Shown here piece by piece: positions 26,955 through 36,657 of a stretch of DNA of 64,000 nt. Position 1 is the first letter of the stretch; each line of letters starts with the position of its first letter. The notes under the pieces were generated by a model. The model was given only the letters and a program-made list of their open reading frames with translations. It was not told the origin of the DNA and ran no database searches. Made by a program: the position numbers and the translations under genes. This DNA comes from Chelatococcus sp. YT9 (GTDB lineage: Bacteria; Pseudomonadota; Alphaproteobacteria; Rhizobiales; Beijerinckiaceae), in the NCBI RefSeq assembly GCF_018398315.1, contig NZ_JAHBRW010000003.1:186001-250000 (forward strand), given 5' to 3'.

Positions 26955-28398
26955 TTAATGCCTCTTTATTTTTAATATCCCGTTGTTCGGGCGCTGATAT
27001 TATCAAATGCAATATGATGACGAAGCAGTGCACAAACGCCTTGGCCTAAACGACCGCTGCGCATTAGAAACAGGTCTACATCAAATGCTTTGATGGATTT
27101 GAAGGAACCCCAGTGTTGTGGCGTGTCCCTACTGTCCATTTCCTGGACGGTGACGCGTTGTAGCAGCGCCCCCCTGGAATGTCAACAGGGTCTTAAATAA
27201 AAAGTAAGTAGTGACGTCTTGATGTCTGTAAACGTCTCAGCTTATGTGGAAGGTTTGTTGCGAACATAACAATAGTTTCCTGTACGTGAAAAATTGTTCA
27301 AGCAAACCGAGAGGTCCGAATTTGCAGAGCCGTGACACCATATGTTGCACGCACCAATTGTACGTAGAGGGCTGCTGCCGGTAATCCGTGTGGGCCGCAG
27401 GCGGTGAGGCATATTGGGACGAACAACGGTTTTGAAATAGGCCCACTAGCGACGATGTGGGTTGAGACGCGGACACGCAGTCGTCTGAATCAATCGCCAG
27501 CGAGGTTTTTGTTGCAGAATGAAGGCCTAGGGTCCGCCAACGCGTCGACGTCTAGGTAGTGGCAGGGAAGGGGATATGGTGGGTGCTACAATGACAACGA
27601 ATGACCCGCCGTGGGACCGCGGGATTCGTACGGAGGGTGGTGAAGTTATTTATTCGGCCAGAATGCCGAAGCCGCCTTGGCGGACCCGTGCTGCTCGGCA
27701 ATGCTGTTCATCTTCACAATGATTCCGTCGCCGTTTCGGGCCCGCTCTGGGTCAGTGCGCATAATAAGGACGTGGGGCGGGACTCTCTCCTCTACGTTGC
27801 GCTGGCGGCGGATTTCGATCTGCCGACCACATCTGAACGATGTCGTCTACGCTGGGCCGTTCCAAACGATAGTGCCCCTTTTTGCCAGTTACTCTGCTAG
27901 ATGCGTTCGGGTTCGTCGCACCGGAGGCGGCAGAGTGTCAGCCGTTTAGTCGCGCGTGGGGGCCGCCGCCGATTTCGTTGTAAGTGGCGTTGCAAGGAGC
28001 CTCCATTTTAAGCCGATGTTGAAGACGGGGTCATAGTCAAGCTACTGATCGTTGGATCTTTTCGGGTTATCCGAGCTCCTGCGCATGTCCCTATCCCATC
28101 CATTCCGGACTGCCGGCGAAGTGTTGATCCTCGCCGTTCAGGGGCTTATCGACCACGGGTCGCTTATGTGTTTTTCACCGACAGGCGCATGGTTAAAAAG
28201 CGTAAGAAAGATGGGTAAGCCTCGGTCAGCTCCACAGACTCTTCAAGGACACGTTCACGAGCGAGCGACGGGTGGGGGACGACAGTCCTATTCCGAAGGC
28301 ATTGCTACGCCAGACGTTAAAGAGGCGCTCGTCGCGGCGTCATTGCGATTTGTGGCGTAGCCTTGTGTGTGGGCCAACAATCGCCACGGCTAAGCGAA
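26955..28398. other. About 1.4 kb without a supportable gene
   Basis: Short open frames exist in most phases, but none has recognisable motifs. The stretch is probably decayed DNA between the acquired island and the IS3 element. Confidence 0.4.
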
Positions 28399-28431
28399 AA
28401 CCCGCCAAGCGGGGGAACGCCCTGGCGGGTT
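28399..28431 (+). terminator. Strong GC-rich hairpin, terminator-like
   Basis: Perfect 8-bp arms AACCCGCC and GGCGGGTT enclose a 17-nt loop, preceded by an A-run. The form matches hairpins often found after alphaproteobacterial operons, but no gene clearly ends just before it, so it may be an orphan. Confidence 0.45.
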
Positions 28432-28543
28432 GGGGAGATGAATCAGAGTTTCTATCCGTCGGCTCGGAGATCGACGCTTTCTTCTAATCTATGGCAGCGG
28501 GAACGTCGGCGTCAAGCATCGACCCCTTAGTCGAAATCCTCGT

Positions 28544-28954
28544 TTGCCACGCTGGTTAACGGTCGCTAAAACCATCAGAATTGACTTAGGCGGTGCCGTG
28601 TTCGATGGGGGTCAGGCACGGGTAGCGACATCGATCGGGCAGGTTTGGGGACCGGGTATGGGGGACTATCCAGATGTGCGCGCTGATGGCGCGAACATAG
28701 AAATCGAGCTTGAACGGGGATTTAAGCTTGTCGCGTATGTCGGCGATCCCAAGGTTGCGGCCTTGCTCGAGGAACTCTGGAGCTTGAGGAATAGCTCACC
28801 AGTCCGCATAGCACGCTTGAAAAAGCATTTTCGTCAGACTGCGCCCAGAATACCGCAAGACCGAGAACTCACCGAGCTCCTCGTTAAGCTGCGGCGACAG
28901 ATCGATGATTTCGAGGCATCCATGGAAGCGCCTAGGCCAAAACAGCGCCGTTGA
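28544..28954 (+). CDS. Hypothetical protein
   Basis: This 136-residue protein is of unknown family. The first 80 residues look like a small beta-rich domain (FDGGQARVATSIGQVWGPGM); the C-terminal part is basic and helical (ELLVKLRRQIDDFEA). It stands alone just upstream of the IS3 element. Coding character is plausible, but function cannot be assigned. Confidence 0.4.
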   Translation: MPRWLTVAKTIRIDLGGAVFDGGQARVATSIGQVWGPGMGDYPDVRADGANIEIELERGFKLVAYVGDPKVAALLEELWSLRNSSPVRIARLKKHFRQTAPRIPQDRELTELLVKLRRQIDDFEASMEAPRPKQRR

Positions 28955-29104
28955 AGCCAAGTTCCAGCTGTGGCACTTTCTCGCGATGGACGCTAAGATC
29001 ACACCATTCCCCTTCAACTCGTCCGCTAGGAATCGGGCGCTCTGACCTGAGACCCTGATCTTCCTCCAGATTTGAGTAGAGTCCGTCACTCACGGAGACG
29101 GACG

Positions 29105-29371
29105 ATGCGCCCCTCACGATTCACGGAAGAGCAGATCATCGGGATGCTGAAGGAGCAGGAGGCTGGAGCTGCGACGGCGGATGTCTGCCGCAAGCACGGC
29201 ATCTCCTCGGCGACCTTCTACAAGTTCAAGGCGAAGTATGGCGGGATGGACGTGTCGGATGCGCGTCGGCTGAAGACCCTCGAGGATGAGAACGCCCGCC
29301 TCAAGAAGCTGCTCGCCGAGCAGATGCTCGACAACGCGATCCTGAAGGATGTTGCCGCAAAAAAATGGTGA
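29105..29371 (+). CDS. IS3-family transposase OrfA
   Basis: This 88-residue HTH and leucine-zipper protein reads [20 protein letters not shown] then [21 protein letters not shown] coiled-coil with repeated Leu lies at about residues 55-82. Near its end the run CAAAAAAATGG provides a site for -1 frameshifting into OrfB. The C-terminal KDVAAKKW is typical of the IS407 group. Confidence 0.92.
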   Translation: MRPSRFTEEQIIGMLKEQEAGAATADVCRKHGISSATFYKFKAKYGGMDVSDARRLKTLEDENARLKKLLAEQMLDNAILKDVAAKKW

Positions 29372-30204
29372 CGCCCGATGCGAAGCGGAAGGCGCTGGCT
29401 CATGCCTGCACGGTGCATGCAGTGAGCCAGCGTCGGGCGTGCCTGGCCTTGACGATCGACCGCTCGACGGTGCGCTACATGAGCACCCGGCCGGACGATG
29501 CGCTGTTGCGCGAGGCGATGAAGGCCGTGGCGGCGGAGCGCCGGCGGTTCGGCTACCGCAGGATCCACATCATGCTGGGCCGCCAGGGCATCGTGATGAA
29601 CCAGAAGAAGCTGCGGCGGCTCTATCGCGAGGAGAAGCTGCAGGTGCGCCGGCGCGGCGGCCGCAAAAGGGCACTGGGCACGCGCAGGCCCATGCTCGTG
29701 CCTGATCGGGCCAATGCGCGCTGGAGCCTCGATTTTCTCTCCGACACGATCTCGGACGGTCGCCGCTTCAGGGTGCTCGCCATCGTCGACGACTACACGC
29801 GCGAGTGCCTGGCACTCGTCGCCGACACCTCGCTCTCGGGCCTGCGCGTGGCTCGCGAACTGGATGGTGTCATTCGCCTGCGCGGTCGGCCGGGGACGAT
29901 CGTGTCCGACAACGGCACCGAGTTCACCTCGATGGCGATCCTGCGCTGGTGCCAGGAGACCGGCGTCGAGTGGCACTACATCGCCCCCGGCAAGCCGACG
30001 CAGAATGCCTTCGTCGAGAGCTTCAACGGACGCTTCCGGGACGAGTGTCTCAACGACACGCTGTTCTCGACGCTCGTCGAGGCCCGCAGCGCCATCACCT
30101 CATGGAAGGAGGACTACAACCGCCACAGACCCCACTCGGCCCTCGGCAACATCACGCCCGCCGAGTTCGCCCTAAAATCCACGCTGGAAAAACAGGCTGC
30201 ATGA
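29365..30204 (+). CDS. IS3-family transposase OrfB (DDE integrase core)
   Basis: This 279-residue integrase core has the DDE motif visible as WSLDFLSDT (first Asp), [11 protein letters not shown] (second Asp) and [17 protein letters not shown] (Glu). The HTH_21-like segment [18 protein letters not shown] precedes it. It overlaps orfA by 7 nt at the A7 slippery run, so the active OrfAB protein is made by frameshifting. No lesions were seen, so it is likely active. Confidence 0.94.
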   Translation: MVTPDAKRKALAHACTVHAVSQRRACLALTIDRSTVRYMSTRPDDALLREAMKAVAAERRRFGYRRIHIMLGRQGIVMNQKKLRRLYREEKLQVRRRGGRKRALGTRRPMLVPDRANARWSLDFLSDTISDGRRFRVLAIVDDYTRECLALVADTSLSGLRVARELDGVIRLRGRPGTIVSDNGTEFTSMAILRWCQETGVEWHYIAPGKPTQNAFVESFNGRFRDECLNDTLFSTLVEARSAITSWKEDYNRHRPHSALGNITPAEFALKSTLEKQAA

Positions 30205-30301
30205 GGCCAGAAACGAAACCCAGGACTCTCACTCGGATTGGAGGAGAAAAGGGTCTCAGGTCACATGCAAAGTCCGATCTAAGGTGTAGATTTGTCCTAT
30301 C

Positions 30302-32032
30302 TCACTGCTTTCCTGCTGTAGCGGGGCGCAATTTATCGGACTTGCCAATTTCGTCGAGGATCGATTGTGAGATTTTTTCTCCAATCATCAAGACCGGTAG
30401 ATGCGTATTTGCGCTGATCACGGTCGGCATGATCGAGGCGTCCGCCACTCTTAGATTCGCCACCCCATATACTTTGCCATCGGAGTCGACGACCGCCATT
30501 GGATCTTCCTTTCCCCCCATCTTGCACGTGCCAGAAACGTGATGCACGGCTGCGGAATGCTTAAGGATAAGGTCCTCGCGGGCTGCCTTATCGCGGATGA
30601 GAGTTTCAAGATCGACGAGTTGTCTGCGCAATAGGAACCTTCTCAAGCCGCCGAATGGCACATCGAAGAGGAGGTTAATTACTCCGCTCTTCAGCCAGTT
30701 CATAAAGCTAGGCGTATTGAGCTTATTTGCGCGACCGCCAGGTGGCATGAAAGCTTCATTGGCAACTTTCCTTACCCGCGGGCTCGCAAGAATTGATGCA
30801 ACACGCTTCAGGCCATCGATCATCCTTTCCAGATCACGCTTATCTGAGAGCAGCCGGTTCCTAACAAGCGGAGCCGCGTTGGGATCAGCGCTCTTCAGTT
30901 CGACAGAGCCAAGAGAAAAGGGCTTGTAAACAAGAAGCGTAAGGGCCCCGATCCGCCACCCCAGCGGGTGCCAGGAAGTACGGCTCGAGGAAAAAATCTG
31001 CATGTCCCCGGGCGGACAATCCTGAACGCCGGACGAATATCTCAGGATCGATGTCGCCCAGCACGTGGTGCGCGACACGTCGTGCTTCGAGGAGCGGGGC
31101 AGGTGGACCGCGACGTGGATACCGGGATGGTTGTTGAGGTTTTGGCCCACGCCGGCGCGGTCGACAACTGCCACGATACCGACCCTTCGCAGACTTTCGG
31201 AAGGACCAATGCCCGACCGCAACATCAACGCCGGGGATTGAATTGCTCCAGCGCACAGAATTGTCTCTCTGGCCCGGTGGATTTCGCTTGTTTCATTTTT
31301 GGTCGCTTTGACGCCAGTAACAGTGCTGCCCGACAGGAGAAGCGTCTCAGCATATGTGTCGGTCAAGATCGTGAGGTTTGGACGCCTTCTGACTTCGGCG
31401 GTCAGGTAACCGTTGGCGGCGGAAATGCGGTCGGTCGCAGTGTTGCTCAAAGGGACTGCCGAGACGCAATCTCCGAAGTATGCGTTCATATCCTCATGGA
31501 ACTCATACCCCGCCGCCTGAGCCTCCTGAGCAAAAGCTTCTCCAAAAGGTGGCCAGGACGAACGCGGCGCCCTGCGTATGGGAATTGGTCCATCATTGCC
31601 GTGCATTGGAGAACGGAAGTCTGTGTCGGTTTCGAGACGATTGAAATATGGAAGGACCGAATCCCAGCCCCAGCCTTCCGCGCCAAGGCGCTCCCATTCG
31701 TCATAGTCGGCAGGCAACCCGCGTTGCGCCATCATTCCGTTGATGGTCGAACTACCGCCCATCACTCTTCCCTGCGAATAAAGGCGCGTGTAGACGGGCC
31801 GGCCATTCCCCACGTCGGGGCCGACTTCTGCCAAAAGGTTCTTCCAACCAAAATCGGGATTGCTGGAAGCCGAGGGGAACGGGTTACGCACCGATGCCGG
31901 CTCCTGTCCGGGGAGTAAATCCATTCCTGCTTCCAGGAGTAGTACCCTCACCTTCGGGTTGGCCGAAAGCCTTGCTGCCACCACACAACCCGCGGCGCCG
32001 GCGCCGACGATAAGGTAGTCAAATTCCGCCAT
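30302..32032 (-). CDS. GMC-family FAD-dependent oxidoreductase
   Basis: This 576-residue glucose-methanol-choline oxidoreductase oxidises a primary or secondary alcohol to a carbonyl with FAD. The FAD dinucleotide fold is at the start (YLIVGAGAAGCVVAARL), followed by GMC signature 1 (YSQGRVMGGSSTINGM) and signature 2 (GAIQSPALMLRSGIGPSESL). The C-terminal active site shows VHHVSGTCKMGG and SANTHLPVLMIGEK. I chose the ATG at 32032; an upstream open extension is not conserved. It is the last gene of a three-gene unit with the aldolase and amidohydrolase A, suggesting oxidation of a hydroxylated intermediate. Confidence 0.9.
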   Translation of the reverse strand: MAEFDYLIVGAGAAGCVVAARLSANPKVRVLLLEAGMDLLPGQEPASVRNPFPSASSNPDFGWKNLLAEVGPDVGNGRPVYTRLYSQGRVMGGSSTINGMMAQRGLPADYDEWERLGAEGWGWDSVLPYFNRLETDTDFRSPMHGNDGPIPIRRAPRSSWPPFGEAFAQEAQAAGYEFHEDMNAYFGDCVSAVPLSNTATDRISAANGYLTAEVRRRPNLTILTDTYAETLLLSGSTVTGVKATKNETSEIHRARETILCAGAIQSPALMLRSGIGPSESLRRVGIVAVVDRAGVGQNLNNHPGIHVAVHLPRSSKHDVSRTTCWATSILRYSSGVQDCPPGDMQIFSSSRTSWHPLGWRIGALTLLVYKPFSLGSVELKSADPNAAPLVRNRLLSDKRDLERMIDGLKRVASILASPRVRKVANEAFMPPGGRANKLNTPSFMNWLKSGVINLLFDVPFGGLRRFLLRRQLVDLETLIRDKAAREDLILKHSAAVHHVSGTCKMGGKEDPMAVVDSDGKVYGVANLRVADASIMPTVISANTHLPVLMIGEKISQSILDEIGKSDKLRPATAGKQ

Positions 32033-32069
32033 GTTTCTCAGACCCTGTTCGCTGCTTGCGTGAAAGTCG

Positions 32070-32894
32070 TCAACCGCCCTGGTGGCGGGCGATGATCGAT
32101 CGCAGCATGTCCGACCCTTGCGCATAACCCGACACGATGACCTTTGTATCGGAAGAATAGGTCAACCAGCGCATACCCCGAGCGACCATGTCGCTGGCAT
32201 CTTCCTGCGAATAGCAGCCCGCGCCGGGGGCAACGCCGTATTTCGCGCAGGTGGACGCAACCTTGTCGACCGCGGCGAGCACTTTTGGATGGCGGATCTC
32301 CAACGGTGCGCCATAGGAGGTGGACAGGTCGCTGCGCCCGACCTCGACGACATCGATTCCGCCGACTGACAAAATATCGTCGAGCATGTCGATCGCCTCG
32401 GCGCTTTCAACCTGGATCGCCAACAATGTGTTGGCGTCCAGATGCTCTCTCACTTCGACCGCCTTGAGCGAAGCGGGCAACGCGTAGTCCGACAAAGGGC
32501 CATTCAACCCGAATGCGCCTCGACCCCCCAATGGAGGATATTTCAGGTTGTGTGCGAGGCGGCTTGCATCCTCTCCGCTCCTAACATCTGGATAAAGAAG
32601 CCCGGCGGCGCCGATGTCGAGCATTCGCTGGGCGACGCCGTGAGATTGCTCGTAAGGCCTCAGGATCGGATCGAGCCCGCAGGCTCGGGCCATGTCACAG
32701 AAATCACTCAGTGTTTCCCACGAATAGCCGGAGTGCGTGGTATCGATAAAGGCAAAATCGTAGCCGGTCCCAGCTAGTATTCGCATCATGGCAGGATTTC
32801 GAACAAATCCGATATAGGCTCCGATCGCAAACCCCCCGGACGCCAGCGAAGCCTTCATTCCGTTTGTCTTGAGGCCATTGTCTTGGGCGACCAT
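32070..32894 (-). CDS. HpcH/HpaI-family class II aldolase
   Basis: This 274-residue, metal-dependent 2-oxo acid aldolase-type TIM barrel reads GAYIGFVRNPAMMRILAGTG then FAFIDTTHSGYSWE. The conserved arginine region is ILRPYEQ, the metal-ligand Glu is in LAIQVESAEAIDMLDD, and the Asp is in EVGRSDLSTSYG. The family cleaves hydroxy-2-oxo acids to pyruvate plus an aldehyde, or citryl/malyl-CoA-like substrates. The start is placed at the ATG at 32894 because sequence before it is not conserved. It lies between amidohydrolase A and the GMC oxidoreductase. Confidence 0.88.
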   Translation of the reverse strand: MVAQDNGLKTNGMKASLASGGFAIGAYIGFVRNPAMMRILAGTGYDFAFIDTTHSGYSWETLSDFCDMARACGLDPILRPYEQSHGVAQRMLDIGAAGLLYPDVRSGEDASRLAHNLKYPPLGGRGAFGLNGPLSDYALPASLKAVEVREHLDANTLLAIQVESAEAIDMLDDILSVGGIDVVEVGRSDLSTSYGAPLEIRHPKVLAAVDKVASTCAKYGVAPGAGCYSQEDASDMVARGMRWLTYSSDTKVIVSGYAQGSDMLRSIIARHQGG

Positions 32895-32989
32895 CGCTCT
32901 TACTCCGTTTGGCCCACGACGGCGTGGGTTGATGTTGGCCCCGACCAGTTCTTGCCACGATTCAAGCAACGGCGGGCAGTGTTCCAAAT

Positions 32990-33820
32990 TTACCCGATCG
33001 GCCAGCGGCATGCCTTGGCTGCGGCCTTGCCCAGGATCCACTCCTTGTCCGTCGGTGTCAGGAAATCGAGCGCCTCGGTGAAAAGCCGCAGGTTGTCGTC
33101 GTAGCCCCACAGGAGGCGTGTAGCATCGCTTCCCCAAAGCATACGCTCCGGTCCGAAGCCATCATATATTCGCTTCAAGGGTTCATGCAGGCTGGGGAAA
33201 GGATAGGGCTTGCTCGAAAAGGACGGCAGTGAAGAAACCTTGATGGCTACGTTCGGGTAACGCGCGAGGGCCAATGTCTCATCAAGATCGTTCCAGATCT
33301 TGTCCTCCCCCAGACCCCATGGTTGACGGCCAGAATGATCGATGATCAGTCGCATGTCGGGATGACGCTCAAGAATAGGCACGTAGAGCCCCATCTTGCC
33401 GGGCGCGGCCGACATGAATGGAAGATCGTGTTCAGTCAATTCGCGCCACAGCCAGTCCAGACTTCCGTCGACGAGCGGGGTCGTGTCGGCGAGGAAGTAA
33501 CGCCTGATCCCGAGCATGCCGTCCCGCCGCCAATTTGAAAGGTCGCGAGACGCGTCCGGATCGTCGAAGTCGAATTGGCCCATCACTGCGAACCGGTCAG
33601 GGTACCGCCGGGCGGCTTCGATTGCGTAGCCATTCCGGGTTGGCCCGGTCTTGAAAAGCAGTCCAATGGGTACCAAGATCGCGCGGTCTACTCCGGCTTG
33701 GTCCATCGTTTCCAGCGCTTGCTCCGCCGTGAACCCGCGGCGATGCCGCTTCGCGAATTCGGGTGGCGTTGGATATTCGGGTGTGTCGACCCAACAATGT
33801 ATCTGGGCATCAATAATCAA
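32990..33820 (-). CDS. Amidohydrolase-2 family TIM-barrel protein, copy A
   Basis: This 276-residue metal-dependent hydrolase/decarboxylase-like protein (amidohydrolase-related family) has an N-terminal DAQIHCW element in place of the usual HxH, a mid LIIDHSGRQPWG motif with conserved His, and a C-terminal MLWGSDATRL motif with the catalytic Asp. It is closely similar to copy B at 43920-44744, including GIRRYF and KVSSLP. The family includes lactone hydrolases such as 2-pyrone-4,6-dicarboxylate lactonase and decarboxylases. It is the first gene of a leftward unit with the aldolase and GMC oxidoreductase. Confidence 0.88.
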   Translation of the reverse strand: MIIDAQIHCWVDTPEYPTPPEFAKRHRRGFTAEQALETMDQAGVDRAILVPIGLLFKTGPTRNGYAIEAARRYPDRFAVMGQFDFDDPDASRDLSNWRRDGMLGIRRYFLADTTPLVDGSLDWLWRELTEHDLPFMSAAPGKMGLYVPILERHPDMRLIIDHSGRQPWGLGEDKIWNDLDETLALARYPNVAIKVSSLPSFSSKPYPFPSLHEPLKRIYDGFGPERMLWGSDATRLLWGYDDNLRLFTEALDFLTPTDKEWILGKAAAKACRWPIG

Positions 33821-34130
33821 GGGGGGCCTCCCAACCCAGGGTCAAAAATCTGGCGATATGCCAACGCCAGAGCACGGAAATGCGTCGCAAACGAGCAGCG
33901 ACGCCTTCTATCCTCAACTAACAATGAACTCATCCCCCCCCGATGTCGAATTCGAAATCTCGACAATCGGCTATGCCGGAATTGTATCGGGGGTGACGCC
34001 CGCTGAAAATATAGTGCAAGCCGATATAGCGAAACAGGCTCTTGAGCATGCCTCGTCGACCGGTAGGGGGTCCTTCTCACCTCTGCGCCCGTGGCACGCG
34101 ACTAGACCATTGTCAGAAAGGCGGCAGCAC
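33821..34130. promoter_or_regulatory. Divergent promoter region between amidohydrolase A and the aldehyde dehydrogenase
   Basis: About 310 bp separate two divergently transcribed catabolic units. A run of eight C lies near 33937. No clear operator could be picked out, although the nearby LysR-type regulator is a likely binder. Confidence 0.35.
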
Positions 34131-35603
34131 ATGCAGCGCTATGCGATGTTCATCGATGGAAAGTGGGTGGGACCCTCGACCAAAAACTACTTTCCCTCCG
34201 ACAACCCGTACACCGGCGAGGCTTGGGCAAACATTCCGCACGCATCGACCGATGACGTCGGCATGGCGGTCGAAGCGGCGGAGGCAGCTTTCGACGCGTG
34301 GAGTGGGCTGCGGCCGACAGCACGCGGCAAGCTGCTGGTCAGACTCGCGGAACTCATCGAACAGAATGCCGAATACCTGGCCGAAATCGAAGTGAGAGAC
34401 AATGGAAAGCTCTATGCCGAGATGCATGCCCAGGTCAGGTACATGGCGGAATGGTACAGATATTACGGAGGCTTCGCCGACAAGATCGAAGGAGCCGTCA
34501 TGCCGATCGATAAACCTGATATGTTCAATTACACGCGCTATGAGCCGCTAGGCGTGGTGGCGATGATCACGCCGTGGAATTCACCTTTGCTGCTCCTGAC
34601 ATGGAAGCTTGCCGCGGCTTTGGCGGCCGGCAACACAGCGGTCATAAAGCCCTCCGAATTCACGTCCGCCTCGACACTCGAGTTCATGCGTCTATTTGAA
34701 CGTGCAGGCTTCCCCGGCGGCGTGGTCAATGTCGTTACTGGATACGGCCAGGACGTAGGGGCCGCACTGGTTGCGCATCCAAAGATCGCCAAGGTTGCAT
34801 TCACCGGGTCCGATTTCGGCGGCCAGAAGGTCTACGAATCCGCCGCCAGGGGCCTAAAGCACGTGTCGTTGGAACTTGGCGGCAAATCGCCGAACATCGT
34901 TTTCGAAGATGCCGACCTGGAAGCGGCTGTGATGGGCGCGATATCCGGCATCTTCGCGGCGACAGGCCAGACCTGCATCGCAGGATCACGGCTGCTGCTG
35001 CACGAATCCATCCATGACAGGTTCATGCGCCGCCTGATCGAGGTGGCGGGCGCGGCGCGCATTGGCGACCCGATGTTGCCGGAGACCAATGTCGGTCCCG
35101 TCACGACGCAGCCGCAATATCAGAAGGTTCTGGACTATATCGCCATTGCCGAACGTGAGGGCGCCAAACTTGTGCTCGGAGGCAAGCCTTATGTTGGCGA
35201 CGGCGCGGCTGGAAACCAGTTTGTCCAACCGACGATCTTCACCGGTGTGAGTAATGAAATGCGGATCGCGCAGGAGGAGGTCTTTGGTCCCGTCTTGGCG
35301 GTCATACCGTTTTCAGAGGAGGGCGAGGCTGTGCGAATCGCCAATTCTGTCCAATACGGACTGGCTGCCGGTGTCTGGACAAGCAATATGGGCCGGGCGC
35401 TAAGGATGGCTGAGAAGCTGAAAGTGGGGACTGTCTGGATAAATACTTATAGGGCCGTAAGCTATATGTCACCTTTCGGGGGCGTCAAACACAGCGGAAT
35501 AGGGCGCGAAAGCGGCATCGATGGGATCAAGGAATATCTTCAGACCAAATCTGTCTGGATCGCATCCAACTCGTCAGTAGCCAATCCATTCATCATTCGA
35601 TAG
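34131..35603 (+). CDS. NAD(P)-dependent aldehyde dehydrogenase
   Basis: This 490-residue ALDH has MITPWNSPLLLLTWKLAAAL (Rossmann and substrate entry), the general-base Glu in HVSLELGGKSPNIVF and the nucleophilic Cys in GQTCIAGSRL. EEVFGPVLAVIPF closes the cofactor site. The ATG at 34131 is preceded by AAAGGCGG and starts at the usual family N-terminus (MQRYAMFIDGKWV); the longer open frame upstream is not conserved. It likely oxidises the aldehyde released by the TPP decarboxylase or aldolase in this cluster. Confidence 0.93.
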   Translation: MQRYAMFIDGKWVGPSTKNYFPSDNPYTGEAWANIPHASTDDVGMAVEAAEAAFDAWSGLRPTARGKLLVRLAELIEQNAEYLAEIEVRDNGKLYAEMHAQVRYMAEWYRYYGGFADKIEGAVMPIDKPDMFNYTRYEPLGVVAMITPWNSPLLLLTWKLAAALAAGNTAVIKPSEFTSASTLEFMRLFERAGFPGGVVNVVTGYGQDVGAALVAHPKIAKVAFTGSDFGGQKVYESAARGLKHVSLELGGKSPNIVFEDADLEAAVMGAISGIFAATGQTCIAGSRLLLHESIHDRFMRRLIEVAGAARIGDPMLPETNVGPVTTQPQYQKVLDYIAIAEREGAKLVLGGKPYVGDGAAGNQFVQPTIFTGVSNEMRIAQEEVFGPVLAVIPFSEEGEAVRIANSVQYGLAAGVWTSNMGRALRMAEKLKVGTVWINTYRAVSYMSPFGGVKHSGIGRESGIDGIKEYLQTKSVWIASNSSVANPFIIR

Positions 35604-35684
35604 CGCGACGATCAAGATGTAGTCTTCGGTCAGAGGGCTGAGCGGATATTGCACGGTCGGCCCGGCGAGTTGGGGTGGAGGAAC

Positions 35685-35696
35685 CCCCCCCCCCGG
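35685..35696. repeat. Homopolymeric C tract upstream of the LysR gene
   Basis: A run of about eleven C residues lies about 20-30 bp before the LysR-type start codon. Such tracts slip easily and here could change spacing in the 5' leader, or could be a sequencing ambiguity. Confidence 0.5.
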
Positions 35697-35713
35697 AAAT
35701 CAGGGAGGAATTG

Positions 35714-36640
35714 ATGGATCTTAAGCAGTTGCGCACGTTTCGCGCCGTCGCGGAACTTGGAAGTCTCAGTAAGGCGTCGGATCGACTTAGGATAGCGCAA
35801 CCCGCTTTGAGCCGCCAGATCAAACTGCTTGAGCATGAACTACGCACGGAGCTGTTCCTGCGAAACGGACGCGGCATGATGCTCACGAATACGGGGCAAA
35901 TGTTGCTTGATCGGACTGCGGACTTGGTCCGCCAATTCGAACAGGCGCGAGACGACATCCAGTCGGCGGGAAGCGCGCCGGCCGGTCGGGTCGTTCTTGG
36001 GCTCGTGCCCACCGTCAGCACTGTTTTGTCCGTGCGTCTCGCGAGACGTGTGTTGGAGATGTTGCCGGGGATTTCCTTATGCATCGTGGAAAGTTATGGC
36101 GGCCATCTTATTGAGTGGCTTCATCGCGGGACAATAGATCTGGCCATCATCTACGGACCGGCGGTCGATGTGCATGTGTCAGCCGTGCCGCTCGGTCACG
36201 ATACCGTTGTGGCCATAGGCCCGCCTGGATCTGGCCTTAATGAAAGAGGCGAGGTCGACATGGAATGGCTGGTAGAGCAGAAATTCGTGCTACCAAGTCA
36301 ATCGCACGGGTTGCGGGCACTCATCGAACGAGCAGCTGCGCGCAAGAATGCGGTGCTTAACGTCCGCATGGAAGCCGATTCCTATCGGGTTTTGACGAGC
36401 TTGGTAGAGGATGGAATTGGCTATACACTCCTTCCCCCGTCTTCCGTTCGGCAAGAGCTGATGTCAGGCCGTCTGGAGTCCGCGGCAATTGTCAGACCAA
36501 CCATAAAACGGGAACTGATTCTGGCGTCTCCCACCGGTCGCCCCTTATCGATCGCGAGCTCGGCAATCGTCACCACACTTTTTTCAGAGACAAAGTTGCT
36601 TTCCCGAGAGGGCGTATGGGACGTCACTCTTTCGAAGTAG
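35714..36640 (+). CDS. LysR-type transcriptional regulator
   Basis: This 308-residue regulator has an N-terminal winged HTH, MDLKQLRTFRAVAELGSLSK then QPALSRQIKLLEHELRTELF, and a periplasmic-binding-like effector domain from about residue 90 (GRVVLGLVPTVSTVL). The subgroup resembles nitrogen-assimilation-control/CbbR-like LysR proteins. The ATG at 35714 matches the family start. Its location between the ALDH and TPP decarboxylase genes makes it the likely pathway regulator. The effector is unknown. Confidence 0.92.
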   Translation: MDLKQLRTFRAVAELGSLSKASDRLRIAQPALSRQIKLLEHELRTELFLRNGRGMMLTNTGQMLLDRTADLVRQFEQARDDIQSAGSAPAGRVVLGLVPTVSTVLSVRLARRVLEMLPGISLCIVESYGGHLIEWLHRGTIDLAIIYGPAVDVHVSAVPLGHDTVVAIGPPGSGLNERGEVDMEWLVEQKFVLPSQSHGLRALIERAAARKNAVLNVRMEADSYRVLTSLVEDGIGYTLLPPSSVRQELMSGRLESAAIVRPTIKRELILASPTGRPLSIASSAIVTTLFSETKLLSREGVWDVTLSK

Positions 36641-36657
36641 CGACGTCGCCAGATGTC

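Larger units (their letters stand above)
29043..30263 (+). mobile_element. IS3-family (IS407-like) insertion sequence, apparently intact
   Basis: The element is about 1.22 kb. The left end TGACCTGAGACCCTGATC and the inverted right end TGACCTGAGACCCTTTTC match over 13 bp and then imperfectly. It carries overlapping orfA and orfB with a slippery A7. No clear target duplication is seen. It sits 38 bp from the 3' end of the GMC oxidoreductase gene, marking the border of the catabolic island. Confidence 0.88.

Noticed and set aside
28399-28431. CRISPR or other array around the GC-rich hairpin
   Set aside because: It is a single hairpin; no spaced direct repeats occur here or elsewhere in the window.
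29218-29976. Minus-strand 252-codon frame within the IS3 element
   Set aside because: It overlaps OrfA/OrfB with complete DDE motifs; no independent support.
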